A DNA stretch of 64,000 nucleotides from Diploptera punctata (taxonomy: Eukaryota; Arthropoda; Insecta; Blattodea; Blaberidae), in NCBI GenBank assembly GCA_030220185.1, contig JASPKZ010005710.1, positions 558,001 through 622,000 on the forward strand, written 5' to 3'. Shown here in pieces: positions 30,701 through 32,699 of the stretch (within the stretch, counting starts at the first letter, position 1; the number at the start of each line of letters is the position of its first letter). The notes under the pieces are model-generated. The model saw nothing but the letters and a program-made list of their open reading frames with translations, did not search any database and was not told the DNA's origin. A program made the position numbers and the translations under genes.

Positions 30701-31238
30701 CCACCCAGCATCGTGAGGCATTTGGGTAACTACAATAAGTAGCGACTCCAGGTTGAGAAGACCAGCTATAACGGCTGGGGGACTCGACATGTCGACCACA
30801 TGTCACCCCTACACTGGCTCTGTGATCGTCTACTTCTGTAATTAACACATGTGGATGTTAAATTAATAATAAAAACATCAATCTGAAGAAAAAGTATTTA
30901 AATAGTGTAAACAGTTTTGTAACTGGATATGTGACAGGTAAATTTCTCTGCACTCAGTTTTTCTTTATTTTTTTCCTCCTTTCCCCCCTAAAATTCAGGG
31001 TGCGGCTTATATTCAGGTCAATATGGTAAATAATAAAATAGGATGAAAAAATGTTATTCTTAATAAATGTTTCATATTTTTATGATGTGATCTTTATTTC
31101 AGGACACTACCTATGCCCAGGAAGAATGTTGTATCTGCAACGCTGTATATGGCATGGTTAGAAACTCTAACACGAGATATGCCTCCATTCCTTTTGGTTA
31201 GGGGTAACCAAACATCTGTATTAACCTTCTATTCATGA
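501..31238 (+). CDS. SLC12-type (NKCC-like) cation-chloride cotransporter, 3' half, split gene
   Basis: Exons at 501-712, 2470-2711, 4550-4752, (6547-6591), 13683-13876, 14679-14788, 20778-20892, 25760-25926, 30220-30328 and 31103-31238 read in order as the cytosolic C-terminal domain of an SLC12 electroneutral cotransporter. Family-typical strings include [63 protein letters not shown] and the terminus LTFYS. Every intron has GT..AG borders, and phases match between successive exons except for one frameshift near 13847. The N-terminus and all membrane helices are encoded upstream of the window. Known role of the family: Na+/K+/2Cl- or Na+/Cl- cotransport at the plasma membrane, with the C-terminal domain serving dimerisation and regulation. 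Whether the substrate set includes K+ cannot be told from this half. Introns of 1.6 to 7 kb are filled with transposons. Confidence 0.93.
780..880 (-). repeat. Degenerate tRNA-like SINE head
   Basis: On the minus strand a tRNA-like stretch with an A-box-like region (TGGCACAAGTGGTTATTATG) and a B-box-like tail (CTTTGGTTCAAATCTC) is recognisable. No end or target duplication is visible. Confidence 0.45.
1091..1297. mobile_element. PLE fold-back family F3, 12-bp TSD
   Basis: AACTGATGTTAT occurs at 1079-1090 and again at 1298-1309. Between them lies a near-perfect palindrome centred near 1170 (stem sequence AAACTATAGTTACC). The left arm starts TAATAAATTAATGAGTCA and the right arm extends further, to ACCTCATAATGTGTTTCCC. 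The fold-back junction lies inside stem II of the hammerhead-like region. It interrupts an F8 PLE copy. Confidence 0.9.
1418..1575 (-). mobile_element. S-T tRNA-headed SINE, single antisense copy
   Basis: The tRNA-like head is on the minus strand (about 1439-1512) with flanks AAATTTTTCTCTTATGTACGTTGTAATT. The sequence TTCCTTTGTTT flanks it at about 1406 and 1573, consistent with a target duplication inside the F8 PLE. Confidence 0.75.
1785..2240 (-). pseudogene. LINE RNase H domain fragment
   Basis: On the minus strand this reads as a ribonuclease H domain: YTDGS (first Asp), DAEVTAI (Glu), LSDSKAAI (second Asp) and [15 protein letters not shown] (His and final Asp). All expected catalytic residues are visible. 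RNase H domains of this kind follow the reverse transcriptase in some non-LTR retrotransposons (I/R1-like clades). No RT is attached, so it is an orphan fragment. The downstream codons of the open frame (after about 1790) belong to the adjacent PLE. Confidence 0.8.
2290..2402 (+). repeat. Degenerate tRNA-like SINE head
   Basis: GATACAAGTGGTTAGTATAG followed by GGATTTAAATTCCAATTCAG resembles the A and B boxes of a decayed tRNA-derived element. A TTTCTTTTAAAA tail follows. Confidence 0.4.
2470..2711 (+). CDS. Cotransporter exon B
   Basis: The acceptor is TTGCTTCAG before 2470 and the donor is GCA|GTAAGT at 2712. It is in frame with exon A and reads [43 protein letters not shown] and LLMGYKGDW. 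These match the region of NKCC proteins between the GH(V/I) motif and the first variable loop. It leaves two bases of a split codon (CA). Confidence 0.92.
2930..3440 (-). mobile_element. PLE family F2, left arm only (GIY-YIG tail)
   Basis: It runs from ATTAAAAATTCATCGGAGAAC through CACCTCATAGGATTCATGC, a hammerhead-like motif (3023-3070 minus) and antisense coding sequence to about 3440. The minus-strand frame includes [20 protein letters not shown] and upstream [19 protein letters not shown], the GIY-YIG endonuclease core of PLEs. Frameshifts are present. No opposite arm is seen, so this is a simple or truncated copy. Confidence 0.75.
3023..3070 (-). ncRNA. Hammerhead-like ribozyme motif (F2)
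   Basis: Minus strand: CUGAAGA, an extra U, stem II GAACAU/AUGUUU, GAA, stem III AUC/GAU with a GC loop, A at the cleavage position, and stem I UUAUGG/UCAUGG with wobble pairs. All core residues of the hammerhead consensus are present apart from the extra U. It matches the copies at 45525-45572 and 45912-45959. Confidence 0.6.
3590..3880 (+). repeat. Unidentified AT-rich repeat with TATAGGCA motifs
   Basis: Two similar segments (TTAACGGGAGTGC at about 3659 and 3720) and repeated ATAGGC(A/G)TTTATAGGCA blocks are visible. No coding potential or recognised ends. Confidence 0.3.
3906..4153. mobile_element. S-T tRNA-headed SINE fold-back
   Basis: A perfect-looking hairpin: stem 3906-4014 pairs with 4045-4153, with a loop of about 30 bases made of the 5' half of the antisense tRNA-like unit. 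The fold-back point is in the anticodon arm. The right arm is followed by a further sense unit at 4154-4490. Confidence 0.8.
4154..4493 (+). mobile_element. S-T tRNA-headed SINE, tandem sense copy
   Basis: The spacer (AAGAAGCCACCATTTGCAAAG, present twice at about 4213 and 4301) is followed by GGTGCGAGGGAGTTACAACG and a tRNA-like unit at 4404-4477. The unit follows directly on the fold-back arm, so two S-T units lie head to tail. Confidence 0.75.
4494..4521 (+). mobile_element. PLE 3'-terminus fragment
   Basis: ACCTCATAGTGTTAATTCC follows the SINE tail directly and is the common PLE terminal segment. It ends within 30 bases of the acceptor of exon C. Confidence 0.55.
4550..4752 (+). CDS. Cotransporter exon C
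   Basis: The acceptor is CTTTTTTTATAG before 4550 and the donor is CAAG|GTAAGC at 4753. The split codon becomes CAC, giving [20 protein letters not shown]. The exon then runs into a polar, Ser/Asn-rich linker ([19 protein letters not shown]). In the family this is the start of the poorly conserved linker within the C-terminal domain, where phosphorylation sites are common. It ends in phase 1. A PLE terminus (4494-4520) abuts the acceptor tract. Confidence 0.9.
5216..5650 (-). pseudogene. PLE GIY-YIG endonuclease C-terminal fragment
   Basis: A 144-codon open frame on the minus strand: [20 protein letters not shown] (YIG motif degraded to YTG), the EHFRNIKN helix, [14 protein letters not shown], then the linker [17 protein letters not shown]. 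It ends at TADDGEDVY. In PLEs this domain follows the RT and is thought to nick the target DNA. No RT is attached here. Confidence 0.8.
5641..6108 (+). pseudogene. PLE GIY-YIG endonuclease C-terminal fragment (sense arm)
   Basis: Sense partner of the fragment at 5216-5650: [37 protein letters not shown] and [13 protein letters not shown]. Its frame runs through TADDGDD into the ribozyme-like motif (5998-6048). The catalytic N-terminal part (GIY strand) is missing because the fold-back point lies just before it. Confidence 0.8.
5998..6048 (+). ncRNA. Hammerhead-like motif (F1), probably non-cleaving
   Basis: CUGACGA (6005-6011), extra U, stem II GGUGAC/GUCGCC, GAA, stem III AC/GU, then stem I ACAG/CUGU. 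The architecture is intact, but the base at the cleavage position is G (6040), which is not tolerated by known hammerheads. The same G is found in the other F1 copies. Confidence 0.5.
6140..6540. other. Intron sequence, nothing recognised
   Basis: AT-rich intron without open frames, tRNA-like boxes or terminal motifs that I recognise. Confidence 0.5.
6547..6591 (+). CDS. Candidate 45-nt cassette mini-exon D
   Basis: A long pyrimidine tract ending CTGCAG precedes 6547 and a good donor, G|GTAAGT, follows 6591. The 45 bases enter and leave in phase 1, exactly the phase between exon C and exon E, and contain no stop in that frame ([15 protein letters not shown] plus a split codon). It could therefore be included or skipped without changing frame. 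Vertebrate NKCC1 is known to have a small alternatively spliced exon in the C-terminal domain; homology to that exon is not claimed. Chance splice-like sequence is the main alternative. Confidence 0.4.
6875..7436. repeat. Tandem repeat, five copies of about 112 bp
   Basis: AATGACTAATATTGTAGAAG starts units at 6988, 7100, 7212 and 7324, with a first copy at 6875 (TAGTG variant). The last copy is the most diverged (TTAGTTGTG, AAAACATTG). Units are otherwise almost identical, which points to recent expansion. Confidence 0.92.
7476..7990 (-). pseudogene. LINE C-terminal fragment
   Basis: On the minus strand the pieces [20 protein letters not shown], a WKAHL region and RPKKRWMEN are recognisable. 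This is the post-RT tail typical of insect non-LTR elements of this kind ([12 protein letters not shown](x)KRW). Several frameshifts; a CAT microsatellite marks the 3' end at 7463-7473. Confidence 0.75.
8030..8935 (-). pseudogene. PLE C-terminal linker and GIY-YIG domain
   Basis: On the minus strand the sequence reads [20 protein letters not shown], then [18 protein letters not shown]. It is a canonical GIY start, with YxG as YKG instead of YIG. It continues into the Lys-rich tail. The 8550-8930 part is the basic linker between RT and endonuclease. A hammerhead-like remnant lies near 8080-8130. It is frameshifted, with a degraded terminal module (ACTCACTTCATAATTG at 8062). Confidence 0.75.
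8950..9290 (+). mobile_element. S-T tRNA-headed SINE (diverged sense copy)
   Basis: GTATAAGAGAAAAATTTGTG, a tRNA-like unit (about 9003-9073, anticodon loop CTAGAAA), then TTTTTCTCTTCAAATATAAT and the AGAAGCCCTACTGGCTTTAT spacer. The next unit starts at 9268 (CGTATAAGAGAAAAATTT) but is cut off. Confidence 0.75.
9670..9770 (+). repeat. S-T tRNA-like fragment
   Basis: CAGATAGCTCAGTGATGGAG, then GGGTTCAAACCCCAGTCTGA and a TTCTTCAAATATA tail. A few bases of the anticodon arm are deleted. Confidence 0.65.
10005..10228 (+). mobile_element. SINE family S-D
   Basis: The head GTCGCAGTGGACTAGTGGTT and GAGTTCAAATCCGGCC form A and B boxes. The body follows (AAGTCCTCCAGGAGGGGCTT, TTAAGCCTGAATAAAGAGGC). 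Related pieces lie at 32255-32410 and 33500-33550. Confidence 0.7.
10240..10500. mobile_element. PLE fold-back family F7
   Basis: The left arm carries a hammerhead-like motif on the minus strand (CTGAAGA at 10327-10333, stem II GUAACC/GGUUAU, GAAAC). The arms meet near 10355 (GACCGATG..CATCGGTC), and the right arm returns as CCAGTCTAAAAGGAGGACAG. Ends: TTAAAATTTAAATTAAAATTC on the left and AAATCTCATAGTGATATTTTC on the right (a variant of the common terminus). Confidence 0.65.
10500..11590. other. Intron sequence, nothing recognised
   Basis: About 1.1 kb of AT-rich sequence without coding strings or element ends that I can identify. Confidence 0.5.
11598..12840 (+). pseudogene. Mariner transposase relic
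   Basis: It starts near TATGAGGGTCACTAGATAAG, a mariner-like inverted repeat. The conceptual protein contains [17 protein letters not shown] (first Asp), [25 protein letters not shown] (second Asp) and [13 protein letters not shown] (third Asp, DD34D type), ending [15 protein letters not shown] near 12838. At least six in-frame stops make it dead. No matching 3' inverted repeat was found, so the end is lost or diverged. Confidence 0.88.
13034..13125. repeat. Short palindrome
   Basis: AGATGTTATAATTATATTTTTGACATT and its reverse complement (one mismatch) flank a spacer of about 13 bases. It could be a MITE remnant or a small fold-back. No target duplication recognised. Confidence 0.6.
13245..13375 (+). 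mobile_element. tRNA-headed SINE, diverged S-T relative
   Basis: GAGTAGCTCAGTTGATTAGA and GGGTTCAAATCCCGGCTCAA give A and B boxes; ATTCATTTTTCTTTTCATAG follows. The anticodon arm is expanded compared with S-T. Confidence 0.6.
13683..13876 (+). CDS. Cotransporter exon E (linker; apparent frameshift)
   Basis: The acceptor is TGTTTTTCAG before 13683 and the donor is ACAG|GTGAGT at 13877. In the frame set by exon C or D it reads [20 protein letters not shown], continues with [12 protein letters not shown], then meets TGA at 13865. The next exon requires the other frame, reading RADLYR into GPGGSALP. The switch needs one base removed or two added, most plausibly in or near the AAAAA run at 13847-13851. 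This may be an assembly error, a damaged allele or an unrecognised splice variant. The low-complexity, basic-ending content fits the variable linker of the C-terminal domain. Confidence 0.75.
14005..14250. mobile_element. PLE fold-back family F4, 12-bp TSD
   Basis: AATGAAAACTTT occurs at 13993-14004 and 14251-14262. The left arm begins inside the loop of the terminal module; the right arm carries the full end (AACCTCATAATATTTACTTCCC). The fold-back point is in the ribozyme core near 14100: the minus-strand copy (14063-14104) keeps CUGAAGA, the plus-strand copy does not. Confidence 0.9.
14679..14788 (+). CDS. Cotransporter exon F
   Basis: The acceptor is TATGTTGCAG before 14679 and the donor is GGAG|GTGATA at 14789. 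It reads [20 protein letters not shown] and then [13 protein letters not shown]. The TIDVWW(L)xDDGG motif is one of the best conserved stretches of the SLC12 C-terminal domain. It ends in phase 1 (G of the next GGT). Confidence 0.92.
15298..15960. mobile_element. PLE fold-back family F1, 12-bp TSD
   Basis: TCAAAGAATATA occurs at 15286-15297 and 15961-15972. Here the left arm carries the full terminus (TAATAAATTTGGGAATTTTTAACATTATGAGG) and the right arm stops in the loop. The arms meet near 15530, inside the coding tail (AAACTGCCATC). A TTAA-flanked MITE (15686-15905) interrupts the right arm just after the ribozyme-like motif. Confidence 0.9.
15686..15905. mobile_element. 220-bp MITE with TTAA target duplication
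   Basis: It is flanked by TTAA at 15682-15685 and 15906-15909. The ends CCCATCAGCGTGGAA and the reverse complement CCCCTCAGCGTGGGA form inverted repeats. TTAA and a CCC start fit the piggyBac superfamily. Removing it and one TTAA restores the PLE sequence GTGTTTAAAAAAACAT. No coding capacity. Confidence 0.85.
16040..16260 (-). mobile_element. S-T tRNA-headed SINE, antisense arm of array fold-back
   Basis: The antisense tRNA-like unit (about 16114-16192) is followed by ACCGATCTAAACGCAAATCT. The tail TTTTTCTCTTTAAATATGATT is at the left. It pairs with the sense unit at 18095-18180, with the 54-bp array in the middle. Confidence 0.8.
16267..18101 (+). repeat. Tandem array, 34 copies of a 54-bp unit
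   Basis: The unit starts AAATGGTATATAGAGAAAGA and runs through GATCGGTACTTGCTCAGGTAGCTC. The span of 1835 bp is 34 x 54 minus one base deleted at about 17640. The unit is the 5' leader of the S-T element plus the tRNA 5' end up to the D loop, rejoined through a shared GGTA/GTATA. Because 54 is a multiple of 3, both strands show long open frames (18-residue repeats). These are artefacts of the period, not genes. Confidence 0.95.
18102..18183 (+). mobile_element. S-T tRNA-like 3' portion closing the array
   Basis: AAATGGTAGAGCACTTGGAC is the normal continuation of the tRNA-like unit (anticodon arm, B-box GGTTCAAGTCCC), ending in TTTTTCTCTTTAAATA. It closes the array with the part that the repeat units lack. 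Confidence 0.85.
18182..18356. mobile_element. S-T variant fold-back
   Basis: Antisense and sense tRNA-like units (about 18197-18262 and 18270-18343, anticodon loop ATAGAAA) form a hairpin with a very short loop around AGATTGGAGG. Sequence identity of the arms is almost complete. Confidence 0.85.
18357..18664 (+). mobile_element. S-T variant, tandem sense copy
   Basis: The spacer (GAAGCACTACTGGCTTTAAA, CCTCCATTTGCAAAAATCG) and leader (GTATAAGAGAAAAATACGTG) are followed by a second tRNA-like unit at 18570-18642 and TTTTTCTTTTCAAATATG. It is the same unit as the fold-back sense arm, repeated head to tail. Confidence 0.8.
18963..19830. mobile_element. PLE fold-back family F9, 11-bp TSD, with inserted repeat
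   Basis: TTATATTACTT occurs at 18952-18962 and 19831-19841. The left end is the full terminus (AACATTATGAGGTTCTTAAT); the right arm stops in the loop. Both arms hold the hammerhead-like AACTAGTTTTCAAGAGAAA sequence and its complement. The core is degenerate (UUGAAAA in place of CUGANGA). The centre holds an unrelated repeat (19085-19720). Confidence 0.85.
19085..19600 (-). pseudogene. Repeat with short coding remnant, copy 1
   Basis: On the minus strand the conceptual reading [29 protein letters not shown] and a basic stretch match the plus-strand copy at 22031-22222. Stops are present. This may be the 5' part of a DNA-transposon protein, but the family is not recognised. Confidence 0.5.
20306..20597 (+). 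mobile_element. SINE family S-A
   Basis: Head: GCCGTAGCGTAGTGGTTAAG with B-box GGTTTAAGTCCC. Body: CTGACCCAAACCCTCTGGCG, GGTCGACTCAGCCTCTAACG, GCAGGGCTGACAACCCGGCT. It ends TGTTGTGGGATCACTTTTTA. Same layout as copies at 31785, 51610, 51974 and 53485. Confidence 0.85.
20602..20733 (-). mobile_element. Fragment of the TTAA/poly-G-ended MITE
   Basis: CCAAAGGCCTGTGAAACAT through CACCCATCACCCCC and TTAA matches one end of the 716-bp element at 53952-54667. The other end is missing. Confidence 0.75.
20778..20892 (+). CDS. Cotransporter exon G
   Basis: The acceptor is GTGTTTCAG before 20778 and the donor is AAA|GTAAGT at 20893. It reads [20 protein letters not shown] and then [22 protein letters not shown] fold-back lies immediately downstream, and its 17-bp target duplication (20886-20902 and 21493-21509) contains the exon end and the donor. 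Confidence 0.92.
20903..21492. mobile_element. PLE fold-back family F3 on a splice donor, 17-bp TSD
   Basis: AAAGAAAGTAAGTTATA is at 20886-20902 and 21493-21509. The left arm starts in the loop of the terminal module, the right arm ends AACCTCATAATGTGTTTCCC. Inside, the right arm encodes [37 protein letters not shown] and [11 protein letters not shown]. The insertion lies at the border of cotransporter exon G; the donor GT is inside the duplicated bases. Confidence 0.92.
21640..21890 (-). pseudogene. LINE C-terminal fragment, part 1
   Basis: Minus-strand frame: [48 protein letters not shown]. It continues at 22395-22560 after an inserted repeat. ATC microsatellite at the 3' end (21621-21632). 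Confidence 0.75.
21890..22394 (+). mobile_element. Inserted repeat with short ORF, copy 2
   Basis: Contains a 63-codon frame at 22031-22222: [36 protein letters not shown], a basic stretch IARRRHV, ending LYSRRK. It is the inverted partner of 19085-19600. Flanks ACCGATGTAGTTTGAAAC and CCAGTGATTGGAAGTAATTT are shared. Acidic then basic composition; function unknown, and a truncated transposon protein is most likely. Confidence 0.5.
22395..22560 (-). pseudogene. LINE C-terminal fragment, part 2
   Basis: Minus-strand frame: [40 protein letters not shown]. It adjoins the fragment at 21640-21890 in the parent element. Confidence 0.75.
22575..23120 (-). pseudogene. LINE C-terminal fragment interrupted by a MITE
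   Basis: Minus-strand pieces resemble the LINE at 29450-30175 (hydrophilic tail with [18 protein letters not shown] strings, CMRNMDST at the far end). The piece is split by the 209-bp MITE at 22807-23015. Confidence 0.65.
22807..23015. mobile_element. 209-bp MITE with TTAA target duplication
   Basis: It is flanked by TTAA at 22803-22806 and 23016-23019. The ends CCCTTAAATTGGCAAT and reverse complement CCCTTAATTAACAAT form inverted repeats. TTAA plus CCC ends is the piggyBac pattern. AT-rich, with no coding capacity. Confidence 0.85.
23280..23717. mobile_element. S-T tRNA-headed SINE fold-back, 12-bp TSD
   Basis: TGAGCTGTATAT at 23268-23279 and 23718-23729. The antisense unit (about 23341-23413) and sense unit (about 23622-23694) point outward; the spacers in the middle are complementary at their outer parts (CGTTGTAATTCCC / GGAATTACAACG). 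The left arm has an extra tail (CATACATCTCAATGATGGAT) absent from the right. Confidence 0.88.
23810..24221 (+). mobile_element. SINE with a LINE-type 3' tail, 11-bp TSD
   Basis: GAGATGTAGGT flanks it at 23799-23809 and about 24222-24232. The 5' part starts GACCTCAAGGGTCCTCATCT. The 3' part (TTTTCTATAGGATCGTAACA, GGCCTTGGCCTAATACTTGG, GAA repeats) is the same 3' end as LINE copies at 47650 and 62045, so that LINE probably mobilises it. It sits at the outer edge of an F5 PLE arm. A second tail-only copy lies at 32490-32645. Confidence 0.8.
24222..24565. mobile_element. PLE fold-back family F5
   Basis: The left arm (antisense, CACTTACCTCATATTC) and right arm (ATATGAGGTGAGTGATAAAA..ATACCTCATAG) are complementary over much of their length and meet near 24400. 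Hammerhead-like cores: the minus-strand copy reads CUGAUGA with stem II GGAAC/GUUUU but AAA for GAA; the plus-strand copy reads CUGACAA. Both therefore look dead. Confidence 0.8.
24570..24665 (-). repeat. tRNA-like SINE head (Gln/Leu-like, decayed)
   Basis: AACTGGGAGTCGAATCCCAG is an antisense B-box/T arm and CGTTATTCCATTTGAAC the A-box side. A sense partner occurs at 25200-25310 (GTTCGAATGGTGTAACAGTT, GAATTTGACTCCCGGTTCGA), so the pair may be remnants of one fold-back split by SINE S-B. Confidence 0.5.
24742..25062 (-). mobile_element. SINE family S-B
   Basis: On the minus strand: CCATGTCATAGCTGAGTGGT, B-box-like GATTCGAGTCTCC, then the body TAGCGGCTCCAGGTTGAGAA, GACTCGTCATGCTGACCACA, ACACATGTGGATGTGAGGCC and CGGGCCTTCTAGGCCTGTCG. 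Same family as 30573, 36340, 41022, 50400 and 54720. Confidence 0.85.
25441..25725. mobile_element. PLE fold-back family F6, 12-bp TSD
   Basis: AATAATTGAGAT at 25429-25440 and 25726-25737. Left arm starts in the module loop; the right arm ends AAACCTCATAGTGTTATTTCC. The arms meet near 25565. Each arm holds the F6 motif CATTGAGAATGTCACAAATG followed by AAGAAAC, a hammerhead-like core with changed residues. Confidence 0.9.
25760..25926 (+). CDS. Cotransporter exon H
   Basis: The acceptor is TATATTTTTAG before 25760 and the donor is CAA|GTAAGT at 25927. With the AA from exon G it reads [20 protein letters not shown], then [18 protein letters not shown] and a polar tail. PLE pieces flank it closely: one fold-back ends with its duplication at 25726-25737, and a short PLE tail lies at 25941-25983. 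Confidence 0.92.
25941..25983 (+). mobile_element. 43-bp PLE tail at a splice donor, 13-bp TSD
   Basis: TAAGTTAACTTTA at 25928-25940 and 25984-25996. The insert contains ATATGAGGTGAGCTGATAAA, the start of the terminal module. It lies 14 bases past the end of exon H; the duplicated bases overlap the donor from its second base on. Confidence 0.75.
26272..26318 (-). ncRNA. Hammerhead-like ribozyme motif (F8)
   Basis: Minus strand: CUGAAGA (26307-26313), extra U, stem II GAAGC/GCUUU, GAA, stem III AUU/GAU (one wobble) with a GU loop, C at the cleavage position (AUC triplet), stem I of four pairs with one mismatch. All core residues are consensus. Confidence 0.6.
26551..26619. mobile_element. 69-bp PLE mini fold-back (F3), 12-bp TSD
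   Basis: ATATATTTCAAC at 26539-26550 and 26620-26631. The insert is a 14-bp perfect inverted repeat (TAATAAATTAATGA / TCATTAATTTATTA) plus AACCTCATAATGTGTTTCCC and an AACTTTG end. It is the same end as the larger F3 copies, with everything upstream of the loop missing. Confidence 0.92.
26642..26685 (+). ncRNA. Hammerhead-like ribozyme motif (F12)
   Basis: CUGACGA (26644-26650), extra U, stem II GGGGC/GCCUU, GAA, stem III ACA/UGU with a UA loop, and GUC at the cleavage triplet. Stem I is weak: only CG/CG is clearly paired. Confidence 0.5.
27143..27362. mobile_element. PLE mini fold-back family F1
   Basis: Left arm AAGAATTAAATGAATCGTGA to CAGCTGTTTTCACGACT; the right arm starts CAGTGCTGTGTTTAA, next to the predicted ribozyme cleavage position, and runs to AAACCTCATAATGTTAAAAA. 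GAATTTTTT flanks both sides (about 27134 and 27356). It interrupts F8. Confidence 0.85.
27694..29013 (+). mobile_element. Complete Tc1/mariner-superfamily element, dead
   Basis: TA flanks at 27692-27693 and 29014-29015. The ends CAGGGTGAATCATAAATATG and reverse complement CAGTGTGATTCAGGAACATG continue as inverted repeats through GGCTATAC(A/G)TTTGAT. It inserted into the F8 PLE region. Length 1320 bp fits an autonomous element of the superfamily. Confidence 0.92.
27711..28859 (+). pseudogene. Transposase of the IS630/Tc1/mariner superfamily
   Basis: N-terminal helix-turn-helix region: [53 protein letters not shown] stop at 28101 and frame changes near 28130 and 28620 break it. Catalytic region: FSDEAVF (first Asp), QQHGAPSHY (second catalytic Asp replaced by His) and [20 protein letters not shown] (third Asp). 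It ends NSEQFEAIK at 28859. The His substitution alone should abolish catalysis. Role: cut-and-paste transposition at TA. Confidence 0.9.
29225..29430 (-). mobile_element. PLE family F5 fragment
   Basis: AGCTATGAGGTATCATTTAT, then CACCTCACCTCATATC, then GTTCCATCCTCAGTTCTTTC (hammerhead-like core on the minus strand, CUGAGGA) and GTCTTGAAAAGCTACCTCCT. It is cut off by the LINE at about 29440. Confidence 0.7.
29445..30178 (+). pseudogene. LINE C-terminal region (5'-truncated)
   Basis: A 204-codon open frame at 29554-30168: [61 protein letters not shown] and [14 protein letters not shown]. This is the tail beyond the reverse transcriptase of a non-LTR element; the FKYLG, YG(C/S)E(T/A)W and GRP motifs recur in other copies here. 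The RT catalytic core is missing. 3' end sequence (GGGTTCGATAGTGCCAGTGA) also occurs at 51363 and 61105 on the minus strand. Confidence 0.88.
30220..30328 (+). CDS. Cotransporter exon I
   Basis: The acceptor is TTTTGTTCACAG before 30220 and the donor is TTAT|GTAAGT at 30329. Joined to exon H it reads [20 protein letters not shown] and then [22 protein letters not shown] 3' end stops about 35 bases upstream of the acceptor. Confidence 0.9.
30568..30870 (+). mobile_element. SINE family S-B
   Basis: CCGTGCCGTAGCCGAGTGGT head, GGTTCGAGTCCCC B box, then GAAGAAATTTTCTCATGGAA, TAGCGACTCCAGGTTGAGAA, CATGTCACCCCTACACTGGC and TTAACACATGTGGATGTTA. It lies in the last intron of the cotransporter. Confidence 0.88.
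31103..31238 (+). CDS. Cotransporter terminal coding exon J
   Basis: The acceptor is CTTTATTTCAG before 31103. The frame continues [20 protein letters not shown], then [17 protein letters not shown] and SVLTFYS, followed by TGA at 31236-31238. LTFYS is the usual end of NKCC-type proteins. The following bases would be 3' UTR. No AATAAA was seen in the next 250 bases, so the transcript end is unknown. Confidence 0.95.
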
Positions 31239-31520
31239 ACGCGGCCTATAAAATGTTCCCTTACAAAATGCCAAACTATCCTCTTTGAGGGAGCTTCTGA
31301 ACAAGTTTCTTCAACAAACTGTAAATTCAACGGAAATATGTTTCCACAAAAAGGTACTATTATTACATATGGTTTTATTTTATGTGCAGGGCAGTTAATA
31401 TACAGATTCTACAATGTAATGTTTATCAATCAAGTACCACATATTTACACATTGCTTTTCATTTGATCATGAAGTTTTAGGTTTGGAGAAACAAGACTTT
31501 CACAATGGTCCATTACATGA
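31239..31520 (+). other. Presumed 3' UTR start of the cotransporter
   Basis: Sequence following the stop codon, without open frame or repeat signature up to the TAA microsatellite at 31522. No canonical polyadenylation signal was seen. Confidence 0.4.
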
Positions 31521-31521
31521 T

Positions 31522-31720
31522 TTAATAATAATAATAACAATAATAATAATCTTCTTCTTTCTTGTTCTTCTTCCTCTATGAATGAAAGCTGGCAGCTTGT
31601 TGCGTGTTCATTCGCTACAGGTCCGGGGTATGGTGATGTCCTTCCATCATAGTTGTGGTCTTCCGAAAGGTCTTTTCTGCTGAGGTGTCCAGTATAATAA
31701 TAATAATAATAATAATAGTT
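31522..31720. repeat. TAA/AAT microsatellites around a LINE scrap
   Basis: ATAATAATAATAACAATAAT at 31524 and (TAA)n at 31692-31718 flank about 120 bp that on the minus strand resembles the C-terminal LINE tail (RPFGRPQL-like). Confidence 0.55.
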
Positions 31721-31784
31721 TTATTTTACCTTGTCTATCACTCAGTCAGATTAAAAAAATAATACAAAAAAAAGGTTGTAATAA

Positions 31785-32068
31785 GTAAAATGATCCCACT
31801 ACAGGCCTCAGGAGGCCGTTGGGGTAGTGGGAGGTTACAACTCCCACTTTTTCTAGACAATCAGCATTTGATGTCAGCCCTGCATAACGGCCGCCTTTAC
31901 CCCCAGAGTAAGCATCTGGTACTCATTTACGTTAGAGGTTGAGTCGACCCTAAGGCCATATTGCCACCAGAAGGTTTGGGTCAGTTTAAAAAGCCTGACC
32001 AACCGGGACTCAAACCCTCGACCTTCCGGCTTGTAGCACAGTGCCTTAACCACTACGCTACGGCGTGA
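31785..32068 (-). mobile_element. SINE family S-A
   Basis: On the minus strand: CACGCCGTAGCGTAGTGGTT, B-box GGTTTGAGTCCC, then the usual body to GTAGTGGGATCATTTTA. Closely like 20306-20597. Confidence 0.85.
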
Positions 32069-32244
32069 AAAAATGTTGAACTGTCTCATAGTATTCTAAT
32101 GTATCAATGTTTCTGAATTCTTGCTGACTCCTTTTTGAAGAAACTTCAGCTCAGAAAGACATTTGAGCCAGAAAGAGCTTAGAAATATTAGCACATTACT
32201 ACAATCTGACAACCTTAAATCACAATTGACAAACTAATGTTTAC

Positions 32245-32645
32245 TATAACCTGCCTTTCACTCTGAGGTTCACAGGTTTAAATCCAGTCAGGGTCAATGG
32301 ATTTTTCCAGGGTATAAAAGTCATGAGCAGACTTCCTTCAGAAGCCGTGGGTCCCTTGTCATATATTTATAACGTGTAAAGGAACCTTCTTCTTTAGTAG
32401 ATCTTCCTTTCAAAGATTAATAGTTTTTGTTTATCAGACTCCTTCAGTACCCACAGTCATAAGTTACAATTGGTCTTATTACTGTATTGTACAGTTTCTC
32501 TGGTCTTGCCTTCCTTTGGCCAGCAACCAATCGAAGGGACTATTATTATGCTTTCAAATCTTATATGAGAATTTCCCATAAGGGAAAATTTTCTATAGGA
32601 TCGTAACAGGCCTTGGCCTAATATTTGAAAGGAAGAAGAAGAAGA
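32245..32645 (+). repeat. SINE S-D fragment followed by LINE-tail SINE fragment
   Basis: GAGGTTCACAGGTTTAAATC and GACTTCCTTCAGAAGCCGTG resemble S-D. From about 32490, CTCTGGTCTTGCCTTCCTTT to GGCCTTGGCCTAATATTTG and GAA repeats is the same tail as at 24080-24215. Confidence 0.6.
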
Positions 32646-32699
32646 ACATTATTTAATCTGGAGACAAGTTTACTTTTGAATAGTATTCTATTTGCATAG